From NCBI GenBank assembly GCA_019136325.1, contig JAGVUJ010000310.1, positions 1 to 9,648 of the forward strand: a DNA stretch of 9,648 nucleotides, given 5' to 3'. Below, piece by piece: positions 6,790 to 9,648 of this stretch. The notes below the pieces were generated by a model that made no database searches, was not told where the DNA came from, and saw only the letters and a program-made list of their open reading frames with translations. Made by a program: the position numbers and the translations under genes. Position 1 is the stretch's first letter, and every line of letters starts with the position of its first letter. Source of the DNA: Deltaproteobacteria bacterium (lineage in GTDB: Bacteria > Desulfobacterota > Syntrophia > Syntrophales > Smithellaceae).

Positions 6790-8052
6790 ATGGAAACATA
6801 TCGAGTATCGCACTCTGACATCCCATCCGAACTATTTAAAAAAATGCCTGTTGACGATGCATTGAAATGTCTTGAATTTTTTGAGACAAGTGAAGCCGGT
6901 CTTCCAAAAAGGAGTTGGGGGCCAATAGAGGTTATTGCCGGACCTTGGATTTGGGAATGGAAATTGATCATCACTATCAAACGGAATAGTGCCCGTGTAA
7001 TCCATATACCCCAAGAACTTTCACTTGGACGCACTATGCGACCGATTGACATTCTCGTCATAATTTATTGTGCCTGCAATTCCCTGTTTAGGAAAGAAGA
7101 CCCACCCAAAGAGCTGATGTGGGGCAAGATAGAGTGGGTACAATATAATAAAAAGCAACGGGAAGAATACGAAAGACGACCAACTTTGTGGGCAGAGAAA
7201 AGTTTTTTCCGATTCTGCATTAGCTACCTGGAGAAGAAATACGATTGGCCCAATGAAGACTTTGATGTGGAATTTTCACACGCTGACGGCCAACTTAAAA
7301 TAAAGGCCAAGGATGATATTGTATGTTGCCCCACAATAGGGACATTCAATGGGACATTGACAGTTTCAGCTCGGCAACTTTTTCGACGACTCCCTAAACG
7401 ATTTGTTAGTCCTACTGTATTCATTCAGGTGTTCAAAAGAAAAGACGAACTGATAGCGACTATTGGTGGTCATGCAATCCCTGCTTGTTGGACGGAAAAA
7501 ACGGTTCCTGAAGAGACTGGAGAATCCTTCACAGGCCAAGAAGCAAGCCCAAACAATTCTTTTGGTGCTGACAATAAGATATTCACCGAGGACAAGGCGA
7601 ATAAAGCGAGAGACTTTCTGCGGCAAAAGTTGTCTGATGTTAATAGCGATATTTCAATGAACGTAGAAACTGAAGCAGTCGATGATTCAATGAAATCAAC
7701 GAAGGACATAAGAATAAAAGAAGTAATGACAGGGAAATACAGAGTGCTTACAGGTGATAACTTCCATGCTTACGACGATGATGACGGTGTTGATGATTGC
7801 GGATCGTATGACACGCAGGAAGAGGCTATAGAGGCGGCCAAATTGATTGTGGATAAATCCATTCGCTGGGAGCGGCAGTTTTGCGAAAAGCCTACCGATC
7901 CAGAGGAACTGTACGACCGATATACGAGTTTCGGTGATGATCCTGTGATAAGTCCGGGTACGGAGCCTCACTTTTCAGCATGGGAATATGCAAAAGCGCG
8001 CTGTAGGGAGATTTGTCTCGAACCAATACCAACGAAAGAGAATCAGAATTAA
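6790..8052 (+). CDS. Uncharacterised 420-aa protein, divergent from the XRE regulator
   Basis: I do not recognise a named family. Start: ATG with AAGGGG ten bases upstream. No signal peptide or convincing membrane segment, so probably cytoplasmic. Residues about 1-150 are Trp/aromatic-rich. Residues about 183-235 (GTFNGTLTVSARQLFRRLPK followed by two strands ending IPACW) have a strand-helix-strand pattern that loosely recalls sliding-clamp-like folds; this is weak. Residues 240-310 look like a low-complexity linker. A separate C-terminal domain (about 315-408) begins with KYRVLTGDNFHAYDDDDG, has an AIEAAKLIVDKSI helix, and contains YDRYTSFGDDPVISPG and FSAWEYAKARCREIC, a pattern I associate with conserved hypothetical proteins. 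It probably has its own promoter and may be under control of the XRE protein. Whether it belongs to the defence system or is ordinary cargo cannot be told. Confidence 0.85.
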   Translation: METYRVSHSDIPSELFKKMPVDDALKCLEFFETSEAGLPKRSWGPIEVIAGPWIWEWKLIITIKRNSARVIHIPQELSLGRTMRPIDILVIIYCACNSLFRKEDPPKELMWGKIEWVQYNKKQREEYERRPTLWAEKSFFRFCISYLEKKYDWPNEDFDVEFSHADGQLKIKAKDDIVCCPTIGTFNGTLTVSARQLFRRLPKRFVSPTVFIQVFKRKDELIATIGGHAIPACWTEKTVPEETGESFTGQEASPNNSFGADNKIFTEDKANKARDFLRQKLSDVNSDISMNVETEAVDDSMKSTKDIRIKEVMTGKYRVLTGDNFHAYDDDDGVDDCGSYDTQEEAIEAAKLIVDKSIRWERQFCEKPTDPEELYDRYTSFGDDPVISPGTEPHFSAWEYAKARCREICLEPIPTKENQN

Positions 8053-8166
8053 AATCTACAGCAAAAGATTTATCAGCCTGATCCCGCAAAAACGGTAATG
8101 AAAGTTGCCGCGAGAATGCCGAATTATGGAGAAATAGAATAATCTTTAGAAAGGAGCATATTTACT

Positions 8167-8685
8167 ATGAGGCCTTTTAAAGCATGCCTGTTTGCGTTCT
8201 TGTTTTTGGTGTCTTTTCCGCTATACGCAGGGGAAATGTACACTTGGACAGACAAAGAAGGTGTTGTGCACATAACGACCACACCGCCCCCAGAATACGC
8301 AAAAATTAAAGATCGATCAACGTTTAAACGTGACGATCCCCGCGAAATAGAAGCTTTTCAAAGAAAACAAAAAGCTGCCATAAATAAAGGTTTTACTGAA
8401 TGGCAAGCCAGACACATGAAAACTCCAACCGTAAGAGAAACTCAAGAACCACAAGAAGATAAATGCAAGGGTCTTACAGATAAATCGAAAGAGGCATACC
8501 GTGAATACTACGCTGTAAAAAATCGCAATACCAGTGGACGACCTACCGAAACCGAAAAGGGCCTACGTGCCGCAATGTTTAAGGCACAAGAAGAAGAGCA
8601 TGCGTGTATATTTAGCCCTGAGAACATTGAGTCAGGTCGTGTACATGTTGAAAAATCAACGATTACTATAAAAAGAGGCAAGTAA
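8167..8685 (+). CDS. Secreted DUF4124-domain protein (172 aa)
   Basis: Residues 1-21 form a clear Sec signal peptide (positive start, hydrophobic core LFAFLFLVSF, likely cleavage after LYA). The mature N-terminus MYTWTDKEGVVHITTTPPP is the DUF4124 signature (aromatic-x-W-x-D-x-x-G-x-x-H-x-T/S-x-x-P), common in gamma- and betaproteobacterial periplasmic proteins of unknown role. The rest is charged and helical, with C100 and C147 that could form a disulfide in the periplasm. AAAGGAGC lies about ten bases before the ATG. It follows the 420-aa gene in the same direction after a 114-bp gap with no clear terminator or strong promoter; the two may be co-transcribed, though nothing links their functions. 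Confidence 0.88.
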   Translation: MRPFKACLFAFLFLVSFPLYAGEMYTWTDKEGVVHITTTPPPEYAKIKDRSTFKRDDPREIEAFQRKQKAAINKGFTEWQARHMKTPTVRETQEPQEDKCKGLTDKSKEAYREYYAVKNRNTSGRPTETEKGLRAAMFKAQEEEHACIFSPENIESGRVHVEKSTITIKRGK

Positions 8686-8740
8686 AGGGCAAGAAAAGAT
8701 AGCGAGTTCAAAAATAGCCGATAAAGATAATACAATTAAA

Positions 8741-8969
8741 TTATATTGAACGCTGGGAAAGAAACCGCCTTTTCGTTAGGTTCGCAAGCGCCCGTGCTTT
8801 ACCTTCCGCCGTTCGTGGCCCCGTGGATAATCCGCCATGATTCCGCCGTTCGTGGCCCCGTGGATAATCCGCCATGATTCTTACAGCGGCCGTTTTTATA
8901 CAGTCGCGTGTTTCTGCATGGCCTTCCCTTTCGCGTTTTTGCTCCACATATATTTTTTGACTTTTTCAT
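8741..8969 (-). pseudogene. HGGxSTG-family small Cys/His protein, frameshifted by a 37-bp tandem duplication
   Basis: With one copy of the 37-bp unit removed the gene encodes 63 residues: MKKSKNICGAKTRKGRPC, then a Cys, the HGGLSTGPRTAEGKARALA signature, and a basic tail ending FLSQRSI. Conserved pattern: C-x9-C-x10-C-x2-H-G-G, probably a small metal-binding knuckle. The family is common in phages, mobile elements and some chromosomes and has no assigned function. As read, the upstream part (ATG at 8969) keeps all Cys/His residues and the HGG motif, then gains SWRIIHGATNGGR and stops at 8799. The downstream part can restart at an ATG inside the duplication (8875) and also contains one HGG motif. 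Start chosen at 8969 because the family begins just before the first Cys; the ribosome binding site (GGAACGA) is weak. Confidence 0.75.
8804..8877. repeat. 37-bp perfect tandem duplication in the HGGxSTG gene
   Basis: Copy one is 8804-8840 and copy two 8841-8877, identical throughout; the next three bases (ttc) again match the start of the unit, so there is 3-bp microhomology at the junction, as expected from replication slippage. Thirty-seven is not a multiple of three, so the frame is shifted. The unit encodes, on the minus strand, exactly the HGGLSTGPRTAE signature. Confidence 0.97.
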
Positions 8970-8992
8970 ATTATTCGTTCCAAACCCCATGA

Positions 8993-9010
8993 CGCGCGCG
9001 CGTATTGGTG
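8993..9010 (-). repeat. 18-bp dispersed repeat, copy B
   Basis: Minus-strand CACCAATACGCGCGCGCG, ending 23 bp before the start of the broken HGGxSTG gene. It matches the copy at 9236-9253 in 17 of 18 bases and in the same orientation. Confidence 0.7.
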
Positions 9011-9182
9011 CGAAAACTGCCAGAGCATTAGGTTTTGTCAGGTTTCTAATGTTCATCTATCCCCCCGTTTAATTCGCATTAACGCCGTAATAATTGTATT
9101 TTATTAAAGTTTTGGGATTCAACCTCCTTACCTTTCTCCCCTTGGAAACAGCCCTAGAATCCGCAATATTTGCAGTTTTGTC

Positions 9183-9231
9183 ACGGTTTTTGACGGTTTT
9201 TATATGGAGGTTTCTGTAGGGCTTTGTAGGG
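9183..9231. repeat. Short direct repeats with 10-bp period
   Basis: acggttttt occurs at 9183-9191 and 9193-9201; tgtaggg occurs at 9215-9221 and 9225-9231. Both pairs are spaced ten bases apart, about one helical turn. No function is known; they could be protein-binding sites or remnants of slippage. Confidence 0.6.
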
Positions 9232-9235
9232 TTCC

Positions 9236-9253
9236 CGCGCGCACGTATTGGTG
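9236..9253 (-). repeat. 18-bp dispersed repeat, copy A
   Basis: Minus-strand CACCAATACGTGCGCGCG, 17 of 18 identical to copy B and 243 bp from it in the same orientation. It lies downstream of the intact HGGxSTG gene. Confidence 0.7.
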
Positions 9254-9323
9254 GTAAAATACTTCTGCCCGAGTGTATTGCCATCTTGAATCTTCTGGCG
9301 AAAAGTCTTTACTCGGCATTCTT

Positions 9324-9644
9324 CTACAGCAAACCTTTCAATTTGGAAATACGGTTAATCCACATAAGTTTCCGTCGGTTTTGTTTCACTTGTGCCGAAT
9401 AATCGCCATGTTGAAGCCGAGCGTATTTTGACCGACGTTTTCCTTCCGGTGTTTTTGCTCCGGTGCTTTTCCCGCCGTGTAGGTAACAGACACGTTTTCC
9501 CTTTACGGCGATGTTTTTACAGCGTTGGCCGGTACTTTTTGCCTTCGCCTGGCATTTCGCCATCGTCCGAAAGTCTGGGCGGCCAGATATGCTTCCATGA
9601 GGTAGATTGACATTTTTGTAGGATTTTTCTTCGTTATTTTTCAT
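9324..9644 (-). CDS. HGGxSTG-family small Cys/His protein, intact paralogue (106 aa)
   Basis: Contains KCQAKAKSTGQRC, then a further Cys and the signature LHGGKSTGAKTPEGKRRS (56-73), i.e. C31-x10-C42-x10-C53-x2-H56-G-G. The Lys/Arg-rich tail (QVKQNRRKLMWINRISKLKG) suggests nucleic-acid contact. This is the paralogue of the broken gene at 8741-8969, with the same metal-ligand spacing but only partial identity elsewhere. The ATG at 9644 is four bases from the window edge, so its ribosome binding site cannot be seen; an internal ATG at codon 28 (9563) just before the Cys motif is the alternative start and has no evident ribosome binding site. Function unknown; the family is often found in phage or mobile regions. 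Confidence 0.75.
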   Translation of the reverse strand: MKNNEEKSYKNVNLPHGSISGRPDFRTMAKCQAKAKSTGQRCKNIAVKGKRVCYLHGGKSTGAKTPEGKRRSKYARLQHGDYSAQVKQNRRKLMWINRISKLKGLL

Positions 9645-9648
9645 TTTT

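Larger units (their letters stand above)
8970..9323. other. 354-bp spacer between two HGGxSTG genes; no gene called
   Basis: No convincing gene was found. A 71-codon minus-strand frame (9069-9284) is rich in Lys/Arg and has no good ribosome binding site. The spacer contains a GC-alternating element present twice (8993-9010 and 9236-9253), two period-10 short direct repeats (9183-9201 and 9215-9231), and AT-rich stretches at 9066-9110. No clear rho-independent terminator, tRNA or CRISPR was seen. Confidence 0.6.

Noticed and set aside
8804..8877. CRISPR-like repeat
   Set aside because: Two directly abutting copies with no spacer and lying in a coding frame: a tandem duplication, not an array.
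8799..9056. Longer start (codon 1 at 9056) for the broken HGGxSTG gene
   Set aside because: The extra 29 codons run through the repeat element, look non-coding and differ from the family; the ATG at 8969 just before the first Cys is preferred.
9069..9284. 71-codon minus-strand frame between the HGGxSTG genes
   Set aside because: Basic, low-information sequence with no good ribosome binding site. Its resemblance to the leader of the neighbouring frame comes only from the shared 18-bp repeat.

Overview
The window looks like a bacterial defence or accessory locus from a mesophilic proteobacterium of moderate GC. The DUF4124-type exported protein, the proteobacterial style of the HsdM/HsdS/HsdR proteins and the E. 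coli-like sigma70 promoters point that way. The genus cannot be named from sequence alone.

Layout. From about 6651 down to 1, everything is on the minus strand: a small XRE-family regulator (TTG start), then a type I restriction-modification operon in the order hsdM, hsdS, an 807-residue accessory gene, hsdR (cut by the left window edge). The operon is tightly packed, with an ATGA overlap between hsdM and hsdS, a 9-bp gap with the ribosome binding site over the hsdS stop, and an ATGA overlap into hsdR. Divergent from the regulator, on the plus strand, lie an unrecognised 420-residue protein (6790-8052) and a secreted DUF4124-like protein (8167-8685). The right end (8741-9644) carries two minus-strand paralogues of the small Cys/His 'HGGxSTG' family, separated by about 350 bp of repeat-containing non-coding DNA.

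Two things stand out. First, two genes are each broken by a perfect short tandem duplication whose length is not a multiple of three. A 17-bp duplication splits hsdM between methyltransferase motifs X and I, and a 37-bp duplication frameshifts one HGGxSTG gene exactly over its signature motif. Removing one copy restores a 485-residue HsdM and a 63-residue HGGxSTG protein. These may be reversible switches, recent mutations or assembly artefacts. Second, the accessory gene between hsdS and hsdR appears to fuse an HsdM-like domain that keeps the SAM-binding motif but has lost the NPPF catalytic motif, an HsdS-like target recognition half with a coiled coil, and a helical C-terminal region with an R-N-x4-H motif typical of HEPN ribonucleases. 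This is a plausible restriction-associated, PrrC-like abortive-infection component.

How it may work. HsdM and HsdS form the adenine methyltransferase, and HsdR adds the DNA translocase/nuclease. With hsdM split, both modification and restriction should be off, because HsdR acts only in complex with the methyltransferase, unless the two fragments (joined by a GTGA overlap) reassemble or the duplication reverts. The accessory protein could act as a second line of defence that senses DNA or the state of the restriction complex and attacks RNA. That role is inference from domain logic.
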